Assembly: GCA_015062605.1 (NCBI GenBank)
Contig: SUUI01000016.1
Location: 1 to 43,610 of the forward strand
Direction of reading: 5' to 3'
Length of the DNA stretch: 43,610 bases
Source of the DNA: Eggerthellaceae bacterium
GTDB lineage: Bacteria; Actinomycetota; Coriobacteriia; Coriobacteriales; Eggerthellaceae
Part shown: positions 27,137 to 34,719 of the stretch, piece by piece
Layout: the number at the start of each line of letters is the position of its first letter
Position numbering within the stretch: position 1 is the stretch's first letter
Notes under the pieces: model-generated
What the model was told of the DNA's origin: nothing
Database searches by the model: none
Seen by the model: only the letters and a program-made list of their open reading frames with translations
Made by a program: the position numbers and the translations under genes

Positions 27137-28396
27137 TCAGCCGTTTGTGTGACGATTGCGCCTGCGAACCAAGCCGACCAGCAGCGTTGCCAGCGCCACA
27201 ATGATCATCACAGGCAGTGTGTTCCCAAGTACGAAATCCCAGCTCATCGAGAAGCGGTACAGCACGAAACCCGCCAACCACAACACGAGATTGGGCGCAT
27301 TGGCGGGGTTTTTGCTTGAATCGTTGCCAAAAAGCAGATGGTCGGTAAGCAGTATTGCGACCATAGGCGCGAACACCGAGCCGATGAGATAGAGGAAGTT
27401 CTCGAAATCGCCTACGGGGGCTAAGGCGGCAGCGATAGCGCCGATGACCGCAACGCCCACTCCTAGCCATTTCGCAGGCAAGCTGGAGTGAATGGCTGCA
27501 GCTGAGACACCCGCGGATTGCGCGTCAAGGAAGGTGGTGGTAACCGTCGAGAGCACGACAACCAAAATACCGACAACACCCAACCCTGCGCCAGAAAGAA
27601 TCTCCGCTATATCGCCGGAGCCCGCAAAAAGGGCCATGCCTAAACCAATGGAAAACATCCAAATGCTACCCAGAGAGTAGGTGGTGGCAGCAGTAAGCGA
27701 ACCAGCCAGTGGCTTCTTTGCTTCGCGTGTGTAGTCGCCGACAACTGGAAGCCACGATAGGGGCATCGCGACCGCCAATTCCACGGCCGCCCCGAAGGAA
27801 AGCGGAGCATCAGTCCCAAGCGACGTGCCATCTGCGTAAAACACCGTAGTGCTGATGACGATCGTCAGAATGAAAAGGCATATGGATGCGACCGCTTGGA
27901 TGCGGCTCATGTTGCGCACGCCGATAGCTATCCACACAACGATGAGCGCCCCGATGATGGCGCACCAGCCAACCAGACCCACAACAGGAACCAAGAACGC
28001 TGCTGCGGCAGCACCCGATGCCACCATGATGGCGGTCCAACCCACCAGCTGCACGACGTTCGCAATCGAAAACACGAGCGAACCGTAACGCCCAAACGAT
28101 AGTTTTACCGCATCCATCGCACCTAAGCCTGTTTTCGCGCTTACATACGCCATAAGGGCGAACAAGCAAAAGCCGATGGCATGCCCAATCAGAATTGCCT
28201 GAAGGCCGACCATGAAGCCCAGGGGTGCAAAGAAGGTTCCTGTAAGGATTTCTGCTAAGGAAACCGATGCTCCGAACCACACGAGCCCCAATGCGGGAGT
28301 GGCAAGCACGCGTTTTCCGATGTGTTCACCTGCAGGGGCGAACTCGCCACGAGATGCATCTTTACGCGCTGCAGCATGTGCTGTGATGGTATTCAT
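27137..28396 (-). CDS. cytX: Putative hydroxymethylpyrimidine transporter CytX (NCS1 family)
   Basis: 419-residue polytopic permease of the cytosine/purine (NCS1) family, with about twelve membrane helices beginning at PALGLVWFGASVSLAEILTG, the usual helix 1 of this group. The operon position, first gene behind a TPP riboswitch and followed by thiM, thiE and thiD, is the standard context for CytX, the predicted HMP importer, and is stronger evidence than the sequence itself. ATG 28396 is 5-10 nt from GGAGGGA, which is the conserved 3' end of the riboswitch, so ligand binding can hide the ribosome binding site. Confidence 0.9.
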   Translation of the reverse strand: MNTITAHAAARKDASRGEFAPAGEHIGKRVLATPALGLVWFGASVSLAEILTGTFFAPLGFMVGLQAILIGHAIGFCLFALMAYVSAKTGLGAMDAVKLSFGRYGSLVFSIANVVQLVGWTAIMVASGAAAAAFLVPVVGLVGWCAIIGALIVVWIAIGVRNMSRIQAVASICLFILTIVISTTVFYADGTSLGTDAPLSFGAAVELAVAMPLSWLPVVGDYTREAKKPLAGSLTAATTYSLGSIWMFSIGLGMALFAGSGDIAEILSGAGLGVVGILVVVLSTVTTTFLDAQSAGVSAAAIHSSLPAKWLGVGVAVIGAIAAALAPVGDFENFLYLIGSVFAPMVAILLTDHLLFGNDSSKNPANAPNLVLWLAGFVLYRFSMSWDFVLGNTLPVMIIVALATLLVGLVRRRNRHTNG

Positions 28397-28401
28397 GTAG
28401 A

Positions 28402-28492
28402 TCTCCCTCCGCCGGCATTACCCGGATCAGGTTCTTAGGGTCGCGACCTTGCGGCGTCGCCTCTCAGCCGGGCCTATTCCCAGCTCCCCTTT
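28402..28492 (-). promoter_or_regulatory. TPP riboswitch (THI element)
   Basis: On the minus strand: GGGGAGC, then GGCTGAGAGG, a variable P3 arm, GACCCTAAGAACCTGATC, CGGGTAATGCCGGCG and finally GAGGGA. CTGAGA and CCTGATC...TAATGCCGGCG are the thiamine pyrophosphate-binding cores. The 3' end doubles as the ribosome binding site of cytX, which points to control of translation. Confidence 0.96.
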
Positions 28493-28693
28493 TCGTGTGA
28501 CAAGTCGGCTTATCGAAAAGACGCCCTTGTCTTTGGCCGTCAGTTTACACGCAATATGCTTACCTATCCAGAACGAACGGACGCATGGCGCTTTGTCGCC
28601 TTTTTGCGGTTCACCCTTATATCCATTGATGCCACAAAAGAACCGGGGGACGCGCAGAGAGAGCTCTGGCGCCATCAAACAAAAGAATTCCCC

Positions 28694-28722
28694 TTGCGAG
28701 CGTTCATGCAGTTCGCTATACT
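28694..28722 (+). promoter_or_regulatory. Promoter of tRNA-Thr
   Basis: -35 TTGCGA (28694-28699), 17-nt spacer, -10 TATACT (28717-28722), 24 nt upstream of the tRNA. Confidence 0.75.
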
Positions 28723-28746
28723 TACTGCCTGCGCGAAAGCGCTTTT

Positions 28747-28822
28747 GCCAATGTGGCTCAGTTGGTAGAGCAACGCACTCGTAATGCGTAGGTCAGCGGT
28801 TCGAGTCCGCTCATTGGCTCCA
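28747..28822 (+). tRNA. tRNA-Thr (anticodon CGT), integration target
   Basis: 76 nt with encoded CCA. Acceptor GCCAATG pairs with CATTGGC; the anticodon stem-loop ACGCA-CTCGTAA-TGCGT gives CGT; the T-arm is GCGGTTCGAGTCCGC. Its 3' half from the anticodon loop is the start of the 62-bp att repeat, so the tRNA is kept intact after integration. Confidence 0.96.
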
Positions 28823-28839
28823 CAAAATCGCAGGTCAGA
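28778..28839 (+). repeat. attL, left copy of the 62-bp direct repeat
   Basis: Identical over 62 bp to 43282-43343. It runs from the anticodon loop of tRNA-Thr through the CCA end and into the left arm of the tRNA terminator hairpin. Confidence 0.93.
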
Positions 28840-28868
28840 CAGCAAATTTGTCTGACCTGCTTTCTTTC
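28830..28868 (+). terminator. Intrinsic terminator of tRNA-Thr (element-side copy)
   Basis: GCAGGTCAGACA (28830-28841) and TGTCTGACCTGC (28849-28860) form a 12-bp stem with a 7-nt loop, followed by TTTCTTTC. The 5' arm lies mostly in the att repeat; the 3' arm is outside it. Confidence 0.85.
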
Positions 28869-28870
28869 AT

Positions 28871-29266
28871 TTACCCTTTATAAATCGATTTGGGTAGAAT
28901 TTTGGGTAGAACGTATATTTGTCGCGAAAATTTTTCATGTTTTCGCGACAAATAGGTTAGAGCGTTTTTAAAGAACGTACGCCGCCCCAACTGTACGTAA
29001 ATTCCACATGCCAACCATGATGGAAGGCTTTCAATGGTTAAGGCTTGGTTTGTTTGACTACTCGGACTTTCCGTATCTTGGAATCGCGGCTCGGCATCTG
29101 CCATCGTAGGATAAAGCCGGATGCGAACCCTGGTGCCGCCTTTGCGCTTGGTGTATCTGATGGTGTAGAAGCCACTGGCGTACTTGAGCACCATGGCCTC
29201 CTCGATAAGGCCCTTGTTGGCGCCCGAGAGGTAGACCGTCTGACCCGGTGAGTACTTGCTTTGCAT
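28871..29266 (-). CDS. Uncharacterised protein at the left end of the element
   Basis: 131 residues. The first 65 (SPGQTVYLSGANKGLIEEAM to VRIRLYP) look like a small beta-barrel with a KOW/SH3-like turn pattern. The rest is basic and its codons overlap the tandem TTTGGGTAGAA repeats (LPKILPKS) and a 13-bp inverted repeat at 28918-28952, so the C-terminus may be constrained by DNA function and not protein function. ATG 29266 follows GGAATCACC. It is 18 bp downstream of the CoiA-like gene. No family is recognised. Confidence 0.55.
   Translation of the reverse strand: MQSKYSPGQTVYLSGANKGLIEEAMVLKYASGFYTIRYTKRKGGTRVRIRLYPTMADAEPRFQDTESPSSQTNQALTIESLPSWLACGIYVQLGRRTFFKNALTYLSRKHEKFSRQIYVLPKILPKSIYKG
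28889..28911. repeat. Tandem TTTGGGTAGAA repeats, putative integrase arm sites (left)
   Basis: Two exact copies of TTTGGGTAGAA (28889-28899, 28901-28911) with a 12-nt period. The same pair, with the same period, occurs near the right end at 43164-43186. Confidence 0.6.
28918..28952. repeat. 13-bp perfect inverted repeat near the left end
   Basis: TTTGTCGCGAAAA and TTTTCGCGACAAA separated by 9 nt. It lies inside the 3' part of the small gene at 28871 and next to the putative arm sites. Possible excisionase or accessory factor site. Confidence 0.6.
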
Positions 29267-29284
29267 GTGCGGTGATTCCTTGGT

Positions 29285-30586
29285 CTATAGGCTTTTGGTG
29301 TACCGACATTCTGGGTAATTGCTGCATCCGAGGAATTCGCCGTATGGCCCCGATCTCTTAACGAGAGTTCCGCCATCGCACAGCGGACATGCCTCCCGAC
29401 TGCTCTCAACCGCCTTCTCGGTCTTTGGCTTCGTCGGTCTCACCTCTCGATTGGACTGGCGATGCAAGCATTCGTAGCATTGTCCGGTTCGGCTGTCCAG
29501 CTTATACATCCAGAATTCAGTCTCGTCGGCGGTCTTCCCGCAGGTTTCGCATGTGATTGGTTTCCCGAAGTTTTCTTCGTGCTCCTTGGGAAGGAGCGGC
29601 TTATCTATAGTGACGGGCACCTCGCTTATTTGCATTGGGTAACGATAATCATGAGATTCTGCGGCACTGTGCTGGTAAGGCTTCACGGCCTTTTGACGTT
29701 GAGGCTTCACGGCTCTGTGCTGGCAGGCAGAAACGTCCATACCCAGCTGCGTGAGCCAGTGTTCCTCGCTTTTGAAAAAGTCGTTCACATCAAGATTCTG
29801 ATTCATAAAGAATGCACGCACTGAAAGGACGATGTCCCTGAAGCCGCCCTCTTCGTCAACGATCTTGCGGATGGAATCGCCGTTCTCAGTACCGGTATAA
29901 AGAAATACAGCATAGTTCTGCAGATGATTATGCATCTTGATGTCAAGCTCGTCTCCCCAGCCGGTTAGGCATCTTCGTGGGCTATACCATACATAACACA
30001 GTTCGTTATACGGAGGATAGAGCCGCACCGAAGCCCAGCCATTTCTAGTCAAGTGATAAGCAGGGTAAGGATTGTTTACATCTTGGGCGAACACCCAAGC
30101 GATTTTTCGCTTATTCCTTAGATGAAAGGATGTCCTGCTCATGAATTCATCTATTGAAATAGGGCTTTTCTGGAATTCGATGACAATGCCACTCTCTTCA
30201 AGGAACACATCAGCCCGTCGTCGTTCGCCTGTCTCCGCATCGGTGAAGTAATATTCTGTGCTTTCAATGGGAAAGTAACTCTGCATTCGTCGGTGCCATT
30301 CTGACTTGCAATCCTTGTCTTCTGTGTATGTGCACGGATGGTCAGGGTAGTGGGCGAAGTGCGCTACTTTTATACTGCCCTTCTTAAGCATGACTTTTGC
30401 CTCGCAACCAGGGCAGTAATAGGTGGCTCCCTTAGGAGCATATTCGGCGAGTACGGATACATTGTTCTCGTCATGTGCTCTGAACATCTGCGAATAATCC
30501 TCTGCTGAAGCCTTTAAGCGTTCATGGTTGCGATTATAAGGCCTCCGCTGTCTCCGACTGTACCTAGATTCTCCCATGTCAACCAT
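29285..30586 (-). CDS. CoiA-like nuclease with extra zinc fingers
   Basis: About 433 residues from ATG 30586. Order: zinc-knuckle [15 protein letters not shown] with HFAH, helical [12 protein letters not shown], and a PD-(D/E)xK-like core [19 protein letters not shown] (Asp then E-x-Q), together the pattern of the competence protein CoiA family. A second knuckle CETCGK...CYECL follows, and a C-terminal topoisomerase-type finger [22 protein letters not shown] ends the protein. CoiA acts on incoming DNA in naturally competent bacteria; a copy on a mobile element may process transferred DNA or act in defence. The start is uncertain: ATG 30577 or 30616 are alternatives, and 30733 would overlap the divergent gene. 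Confidence 0.75.
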   Translation of the reverse strand: MVDMGESRYSRRQRRPYNRNHERLKASAEDYSQMFRAHDENNVSVLAEYAPKGATYYCPGCEAKVMLKKGSIKVAHFAHYPDHPCTYTEDKDCKSEWHRRMQSYFPIESTEYYFTDAETGERRRADVFLEESGIVIEFQKSPISIDEFMSRTSFHLRNKRKIAWVFAQDVNNPYPAYHLTRNGWASVRLYPPYNELCYVWYSPRRCLTGWGDELDIKMHNHLQNYAVFLYTGTENGDSIRKIVDEEGGFRDIVLSVRAFFMNQNLDVNDFFKSEEHWLTQLGMDVSACQHRAVKPQRQKAVKPYQHSAAESHDYRYPMQISEVPVTIDKPLLPKEHEENFGKPITCETCGKTADETEFWMYKLDSRTGQCYECLHRQSNREVRPTKPKTEKAVESSREACPLCDGGTLVKRSGPYGEFLGCSNYPECRYTKSL

Positions 30587-30735
30587 GGCGCCTGGCTTAC
30601 AATGGTACACGAGCATTGCACTTGTTTTTCGCACTTTTACCTTTTCCGCCCCTGTCCAATCTGCGGTACACGGCGCCTCGCCTTGATGTGGTTTCATATG
30701 CCCAGCAGTAGATGATTTGCCTTTTGGAGTCAAAG

Positions 30736-32121
30736 ATGTCTTACGAACACATTACCCAATATGCAGGATGGTTCCTCGCTTCTCCAAGCACTTGGCATCA
30801 TCACTTCTACGGGGAGCACTACGTCTCCGACTGGCGCATCGGCGAAGACGTGCCTCATTACATGATGCCAGGCGCTTTGGCAGGCTTTGCCGACCAATTC
30901 CTTTTCGATAGTCTCTATTACAGAGCACGCGATTATCGCGAAGTGCTTGACGAACGTGGAATCGAGGTACCCGACGATATGGAGGCGCTTGGCAAACTTG
31001 ACGTCACATTCCTCGACGCCGAATGCGTTCTTGCCATCATCAGCAAATGCGTCCATGAAGACCTGCGTTGCGAAGGCCTGCTCGTGAAGGCCGCCGCGAG
31101 TTCCCTCCTCGATAGGTGCCTTAAAAAGCTCGCCGACATCGACCGCATGGGCCATGCCTATTACGATTACTACAGGAGCAAAAGAGACTCTTCCTCTCCT
31201 AGCACTGAGGGGTCATGGTACGAATACGACGAGGACCACCTCCCCGAATGGGTATGGTGCCTCGTCGGAAACGTGGTCGACGAGCACCCACGGGGCGAAA
31301 GCCACGAAATCGCGCACGGGACGAAGCATTTCAGGCCGGGCACCAAGGTCTACTGCCTTCCGGTGCAATGGGGCGACGGCTACGAGCAGATCGCGGTCCT
31401 CGGAAAGCACAAGGGCCAACGGGGGCTGATAGCGATTGTCATGAACAGGCATCTCATCGAGAACTTCAGGTGCCAGAAGGTCTACTCCCCCTATGTCATA
31501 AGGAAAATGTATAGAAGCCGCTTCAGGCCTTGGGGAAACTCCGAAGACGAGCACGAGGACGTGCTGCGCATGGCCGAATGGCTGAACACGACGGAGGAGG
31601 AGGCAAAGAAGAAGGCGATTCTCTGGAAATCGTCGAAGATAGCGCTCTCCTCGCGCATCGAGGGCATCGACGGGGGCGCGGCGAAGCTCGTGATCGAGCG
31701 CAGGGATCGCCGCGACGGCTGCTATGGAGGCGCCTGGTACGGGTCCTGCAAGCTCGGCAATGAGGACTTGCGCGAGATCGGGCAGCTCGACTACTACGGG
31801 TATTGGCCAGAAGAAGCCTCATATGAGGAATGCAAGGGCAACTATCGCGATGACCGCGACCTGATTGGCGCCCTGTCGGATGCGGGAATCCACCGATGGG
31901 AAGAGAGGTATCTGGCAGAGTCTTCGAACGGCGCACCAGGATTCACGTGGTCGCTGACTATTTCCTCAGAGGAGGGGGAAATCCTATGCGGAGGGAGCAA
32001 CGCCTATCCCGAGGCCCTTCCTTTCGTTTACAGAGGTTTGGAGGCATGGGGCTTTCCGAGCATTTGGAACGAAGATTATGACGCGCCTGACGCGTTCCTC
32101 GACCATATGACAAAGGATTAG
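30736..32121 (+). CDS. Uncharacterised 461-residue protein, first gene of the cargo
   Basis: It starts [14 protein letters not shown] at ATG 30736 after TTTTGGAG. It is acidic and soluble, with no membrane segment. Residues 1-150 are helical; a linker rich in Ser and Tyr follows; from about 185 a beta-rich half contains [29 protein letters not shown] and a C-terminal part with [21 protein letters not shown]. Codon use is richer in G and C than in the following small genes. I recognise no family. It is divergent from the CoiA-like gene and leads into the repeat array. Confidence 0.7.
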   Translation: MSYEHITQYAGWFLASPSTWHHHFYGEHYVSDWRIGEDVPHYMMPGALAGFADQFLFDSLYYRARDYREVLDERGIEVPDDMEALGKLDVTFLDAECVLAIISKCVHEDLRCEGLLVKAAASSLLDRCLKKLADIDRMGHAYYDYYRSKRDSSSPSTEGSWYEYDEDHLPEWVWCLVGNVVDEHPRGESHEIAHGTKHFRPGTKVYCLPVQWGDGYEQIAVLGKHKGQRGLIAIVMNRHLIENFRCQKVYSPYVIRKMYRSRFRPWGNSEDEHEDVLRMAEWLNTTEEEAKKKAILWKSSKIALSSRIEGIDGGAAKLVIERRDRRDGCYGGAWYGSCKLGNEDLREIGQLDYYGYWPEEASYEECKGNYRDDRDLIGALSDAGIHRWEERYLAESSNGAPGFTWSLTISSEEGEILCGGSNAYPEALPFVYRGLEAWGFPSIWNEDYDAPDAFLDHMTKD

Positions 32122-32163
32122 AAAACTAAATCGTTTGAAAAAGATCTCCGGAGCTCAAGTCAA

Positions 32164-32403
32164 ATGCTTACATATGAATTGAAATATCTGGATGGCACAA
32201 GAGCTGATTACTTGTATTTCATCGAGGGAGACCGCACTAGATGTGGTTTGGTTTCTCTTTCGCGGGAAACAGGCGAACCGCGTGTGGTTGCACAGGCGCA
32301 GGGCGATCGTTTCAATCGATATGCCTTTCACTTGATTACTAGGCTACAAGAGTTCTGCGAAGATGGTTCGTTTAAGGAATCTGGTATTGTCGCTTGGCTT
32401 TAG
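32164..32403 (+). CDS. Small acidic cassette protein A
   Basis: 79 residues: LTYELKYLDGTRADYLYFIE, GDRTRCGLVSLSRETGEP, then DRFNRYAFHLITRL and a tail ending SGIVAWL. The pattern (strand, EGDR-x-x-G-x-V-S turn, RYAFH helix, G-x-VAW end) resembles small proteins that I associate with polymorphic-toxin neighbourhoods of Firmicutes, where they are candidate immunity proteins; this is from memory and unverified. ATG 32164 lies 42 nt after the large gene. Repeat R0 begins 2 nt past its stop. Confidence 0.65.
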   Translation: MLTYELKYLDGTRADYLYFIEGDRTRCGLVSLSRETGEPRVVAQAQGDRFNRYAFHLITRLQEFCEDGSFKESGIVAWL

Positions 32404-32405
32404 AT

Positions 32406-32441
32406 GCATCCAAGGAGTTAGGAGTCTAGGTTGTTGGGAGC
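32406..32441 (+). repeat. Array repeat R0 (diverged)
   Basis: 36 nt that align without gaps to the canonical repeat: GCAtCCAAG, TAGGA, TAGG and TGGG are kept. It contains AGGAG followed 6 nt later by the TTG that starts the next cassette. Confidence 0.7.
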
Positions 32442-32658
32442 TAGAATTATAAAAGTCTTAAAGGCAGGAAACATGAAGGTTCTCGTATTCGAAGGCCCTT
32501 TCCCTGTTGCATATAATCAAGCTGTGGAGATCAACGGCGTCATATTCAACGCAGTTCCTGCAAGTTGCGGACTGGACGATACGATCGGAATCAAGGTCGC
32601 TGAACCGGATCGCTACAAAGATGATTTTTTCATTGGCGCGAATGTAATTGCAAAGTAA
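32431..32658 (+). CDS. Small cassette protein B (paralogue of the 34483 and 36658 proteins)
   Basis: 75 residues from a TTG start inside repeat R0, with AGGAG 6 nt upstream, also in the repeat. Its sequence aligns with the cassette protein at 34483: VLVFEGPFPVAYNQAVEINGVIF against VMVLDGSFRVSFDEPVMINGSVF, and DDFFIGANV against SSFFIGSTV. It is beta-rich, has no membrane segment, and TAA is directly followed by repeat R1. Function unknown; immunity-like by context. Confidence 0.7.
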   Translation: MLGARIIKVLKAGNMKVLVFEGPFPVAYNQAVEINGVIFNAVPASCGLDDTIGIKVAEPDRYKDDFFIGANVIAK

Positions 32659-32694
32659 GCAACCAAGCGGGTAGGAACTTAGGCCATGGGTACC
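32659..32694 (+). repeat. Array repeat R1
   Basis: Canonical 36-bp copy with the core GCGGGTAGGAACTTAGGCC and a terminal ATGGGTACC. Confidence 0.92.
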
Positions 32695-32751
32695 GGTAAA
32701 GGAAACGAGCTTACAACTGCGATAGCCGAGATAATGGGTGATGCTCTATGA
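32686..32751 (+). CDS. 21-residue leader-type ORF starting in repeat R1
   Basis: It starts at the ATG of R1 (AGGA lies 9 nt upstream, in the repeat), encodes 21 residues (MGTGKGNEL start, IMGDAL end) and its TGA overlaps the ATG of cassette C in the ATGA style. It may be a translated leader that couples the next gene to the repeat, or a remnant of an older cassette. Confidence 0.35.
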   Translation: MGTGKGNELTTAIAEIMGDAL

Positions 32752-32933
32752 TTGGATATCCCGAAACGTTCATGATCGAGCAAGAGAATCTCGATAAAAA
32801 ATACCTAAAAGATTCCGAAGGCTTGGATCCAATGGAATATTTTGATAAGTATGCAAGCGAAGAGTATAAGATGTGGACCAATAAAGAAATTGCCCGCATT
32901 GAAGATCTCGAGAGACAAGGCATACTGGTTTAG
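32748..32933 (+). CDS. Small acidic cassette protein C
   Basis: 61 residues, strongly acidic and helical (LDKKYLKDSEGLDPMEYFDK, EIARIEDLERQGI). There is no membrane segment and no known family. The ATG overlaps the stop of the leader ORF coming from R1. A terminator hairpin and then repeat R2 follow, so the cassette reads repeat, gene, terminator, repeat. Confidence 0.6.
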   Translation: MIGYPETFMIEQENLDKKYLKDSEGLDPMEYFDKYASEEYKMWTNKEIARIEDLERQGILV

Positions 32934-32940
32934 TAGATTA

Positions 32941-32962
32941 GCCGCCTTCGGGCGGCTTCTTC
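32941..32962 (+). terminator. Terminator after cassette C
   Basis: GCCGCC-TTCG-GGCGGC with a UUCG tetraloop, followed by TTCTTC. The almost identical stem at 36889 also precedes a repeat. Confidence 0.7.
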
Positions 32963-32963
32963 G

Positions 32964-32999
32964 GCAACCAAGCGGGTAGGAACTTAGGCCATGGGCACC
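32964..32999 (+). repeat. Array repeat R2
   Basis: Canonical copy; the last bases are GGGCACC instead of GGGTACC. Confidence 0.92.
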
Positions 33000-33141
33000 A
33001 GGAACATGCAAGGCGTATATTAAAAATGGATTTGTTGTTTTATTAGACAGCAACGACGTTTTTGTGACAGCATTTAAGGAGGCCGAAGGTGGAAGCAATA
33101 CGCTCAATAAGGCGAGGGCTGCGATTTCCGGTGCGCAGTGA
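32980..33141 (+). pseudogene. Startless coding fragment resembling a toxin C-terminus
   Basis: 53 codons open from the TAG within R2 to TGA at 33139-33141, without any ATG. The part after the repeat reads TCKAYIKNGFVVLLDSNDV and FVTAFKEAEGGSNTLNKARA, a strand-strand-helix ending like the C-terminal part of compact RNase-type toxin domains (BECR-like), by eye only. It overlaps the following gene by 53 nt in another frame. Orphan toxin-tail plus immunity pairs of this shape are known from contact-dependent inhibition loci. It could also be chance coding in a leader. Confidence 0.35.
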
Positions 33142-33424
33142 CGATGCCGCCTTCCTTCCTTTCTTCGATTTAGTCCAAAATACGGCCTCGAAGCAAGGAA
33201 AGGTGTTCTTTCTCGATTGCGGTCAATCGCGCGAATTTGAAGATGAGAAAATGGCTGGAGAGGATCTTTCTGGGTGGTTGATAAGCGCTAATGAAGCTGA
33301 TGTTTTTGAATCCGAATGGAAGAAAGGCTGGAACTCCATAGAAGACAGATTTTTTAAAGACTTCGTCTGGGCAAAATGGAGAGAAGCAGAGGGGAAGATT
33401 CACATCGATTTTGTGAAAATGTAA
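33089..33424 (+). CDS. Cassette protein D (paralogue of the 33791 protein)
   Basis: 111 residues from GTG 33089, which has a perfect AAGGAGG 6 nt upstream. It aligns along its length with the protein at 33791: DLSGWLISANEADVFESEW against RSGWLVPIGEADDFERKW, and FVWAKWREAEGKIHIDFVKM against FVWEEWSQDDNGDIIIRFAKY. It is acidic with no membrane segment. TAA is followed directly by R3. Two diverged members of one family in neighbouring cassettes fit an immunity-type repertoire. Confidence 0.75.
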   Translation: MEAIRSIRRGLRFPVRSDDAAFLPFFDLVQNTASKQGKVFFLDCGQSREFEDEKMAGEDLSGWLISANEADVFESEWKKGWNSIEDRFFKDFVWAKWREAEGKIHIDFVKM

Positions 33425-33460
33425 GCAACCAAGCGGGTAGGAACTTAGGCCATGGGCACC
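33425..33460 (+). repeat. Array repeat R3
   Basis: Canonical copy starting on the base after the stop of cassette D. Its third reading frame is open and runs into the next gene. Confidence 0.92.
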
Positions 33461-33480
33461 CAGAAGGAGGTATGAGAGCA

Positions 33481-33711
33481 ATGGCAATCGTGGAATTGTC
33501 GGATGAGCAGACTCGCCTTCTTAAAGGTCTAGGTCTTCCGACTGTGATATCAACCGATATGCCCGATGAGCAATGGTGCGGTATCACCGAGCGGCTTTTG
33601 GACGAGGTCCAGATGCGCGGTCTTAACGAGCGGTTCGATGGCGAGAACGAATATGGTCTGCTTTGTTCGAGCGTTTACATGGCGATGATTGATGCCGATG
33701 ACGCTGTGTAG
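33481..33711 (+). CDS. Small acidic cassette protein E
   Basis: 76 residues: MAIVELSDEQTRLLKGLGLP, DEQWCGITERLLDEVQMRGL, NERFDGENEYGLLCSSVYMA. The order (small N-terminal segment, D-E-x-W helix, L-x-x-x-G-L-N-E turn, second helix) resembles short proteins often found beside polymorphic toxins; I am fairly but not fully confident. AGAAGGAGG lies 10 nt before ATG 33481; an in-frame ATG at 33472 is too close to it. Confidence 0.7.
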   Translation: MAIVELSDEQTRLLKGLGLPTVISTDMPDEQWCGITERLLDEVQMRGLNERFDGENEYGLLCSSVYMAMIDADDAV

Positions 33712-33713
33712 TC

Positions 33714-33731
33714 GCTGCATCGAAATGCAGC
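33714..33731 (+). other. Hairpin abutting repeat R4
   Basis: GCTGCAT-CGAA-ATGCAGC. The last two bases of the stem are the first two of repeat R4. There is no T-tract. Confidence 0.5.
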
Positions 33732-33765
33732 AACCAAGCGGGTAGGAACTTAGGCCATGGACGCC
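33730..33765 (+). repeat. Array repeat R4
   Basis: Canonical through GGCCATGG, then ACGCC. Its ATG opens a frame into the next cassette. Confidence 0.9.
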
Positions 33766-33790
33766 TTAATGAAGGGAGGCGAAGAGGCTC

Positions 33791-34117
33791 ATGAGCAAGT
33801 TCAAGCTTCGAGGACTGTATACGGGCGACAACGAGAAGATATTCAACTTCTGCAAACTTGTCGACGAGAAAGCACGGTCGATGGGGAAGGCCTTCTTCGT
33901 CGCAGACTGCGAAGGCCATGGAGCGCAAATCGGAGAATACTGCGCCGACGATCGGTCTGGGTGGCTTGTGCCGATTGGCGAGGCAGATGACTTCGAGAGA
34001 AAATGGGAGATGTTCCAAGAGGACAGGACGTGGCCGGATGCTTCAGGGTATTTCGTCTGGGAGGAATGGTCTCAGGACGATAACGGCGACATAATCATCC
34101 GCTTCGCTAAGTACTAA
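33791..34117 (+). CDS. Cassette protein F (paralogue of the 33089 protein)
   Basis: 108 residues starting MSKFKLRGLYTGDNEKI at ATG 33791; GAGG and GGGAGG lie 3 and 10 nt upstream. Homologous to cassette protein D over its full length (RSGWLVPIGEADDFERKW, GYFVWEEWSQDDNGDIII). Acidic, mixed alpha/beta, probably cytosolic. Its TAA lies 1 nt before the degenerate repeat R4b. Confidence 0.75.
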   Translation: MSKFKLRGLYTGDNEKIFNFCKLVDEKARSMGKAFFVADCEGHGAQIGEYCADDRSGWLVPIGEADDFERKWEMFQEDRTWPDASGYFVWEEWSQDDNGDIIIRFAKY

Positions 34118-34118
34118 T

Positions 34119-34154
34119 GTGACGATGCTGGTTATCATTTAGGTTGTTGTTACC
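34119..34154 (+). repeat. Array repeat R4b (degenerate)
   Basis: Aligns without gaps to the canonical repeat at about 22 of 36 positions, including TTTAGG and TACC, and shares TAGGTTGTTG with R0. It sits in the expected place between two cassettes. Confidence 0.55.
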
Positions 34155-34172
34155 GAGCGATTGAATGATCAT

Positions 34173-34391
34173 ATGGACATTTATGAAAAATACCGATATG
34201 GCCTCGACGGCGACCTCACGCGAATCTGGGCCTTACGGGCCTTCTCCGCTGCCGTCGACGGGACAGAGGGGCGGATGACCTATAAGATGGTCACGGACGA
34301 GCAGATGCGCACGGTCCTCGATGATGAGGACTATGCTCTTTGGATTGAGAAGAAAGCAAAACATGAAGCAACCAAGCGGGTAGGAACTTAG
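34173..34391 (+). CDS. Small cassette protein G
   Basis: 72 residues from ATG 34173: MDIYEKYRYGLDGDLTRIWA, then AVDGTEGRMTYKMVTDEQMR and DDEDYALWIEKKAKHE. The last seven residues (ATKRVGT) and the stop codon come from repeat R5, so the gene end was remade by the repeat or the repeat inserted there. No family is recognised and the ribosome binding site is poor. Confidence 0.6.
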   Translation: MDIYEKYRYGLDGDLTRIWALRAFSAAVDGTEGRMTYKMVTDEQMRTVLDDEDYALWIEKKAKHEATKRVGT

Positions 34392-34403
34392 GCCATGGGT
34401 GCC
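34368..34403 (+). repeat. Array repeat R5
   Basis: Canonical copy ending GGGTGCC. It supplies the end of cassette gene G and the ATG of a 41-codon ORF. Confidence 0.92.
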
Positions 34404-34520
34404 TCAGATGCAGAGATTCGTCTTACAATACACAATAGGGATTGGTATTACGAGACCTTGAAAGAATTAGGATTAGAGTCATATGCCGAGAATACAAGGA
34501 ATTCTTCGAGCTGGGGATAA
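34395..34520 (+). CDS. 41-residue leader-type ORF starting in repeat R5
   Basis: ATG within R5, AGGA 9 nt upstream. The first 29 codons lie before cassette gene H and encode a helical-looking segment (IRLTIHNRDWYYETLKELGL); the end overlaps H by 38 nt in another frame. It may be a coupling leader or the remains of an older gene. Confidence 0.3.
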   Translation: MGASDAEIRLTIHNRDWYYETLKELGLESYAENTRNSSSWG

Positions 34521-34719
34521 AACAGTTATGGTGCTCGATGGCTCATTTCGCGTATCCTTTGATGAGCCAGTAATGATTAACGGGTCCGTTTTTCATGCTA
34601 TTCCCCCTAGTGGCAGCATAGACGATTCATTCGCGATAGCTGATCGTGAGATTAAATCATTGCCTTCCTCGTTTTTTATTGGATCAACTGTCGAGCGGAT
34701 TAAGCAACCGAGTGGGTAG
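34483..34719 (+). CDS. Small cassette protein H (paralogue of the 32431 and 36658 proteins)
   Basis: 78 residues starting MPRIQGILRAGDKTVMVLDG. Aligns with cassette B through the strand pattern VMINGSVFHAIPPSGSIDDS and FFIGSTVERI. The C-terminal KQPSG and the TAG stop are encoded by repeat R6. Beta-rich, no membrane segment. Confidence 0.7.
   Translation: MPRIQGILRAGDKTVMVLDGSFRVSFDEPVMINGSVFHAIPPSGSIDDSFAIADREIKSLPSSFFIGSTVERIKQPSG

Noticed and set aside
33757-33990. 77-codon frame starting at the ATG of R4
   Set aside because: After about 11 codons it lies antiparallel in phase within gene F, whose protein is confirmed by a paralogue; at most it is a short leader.
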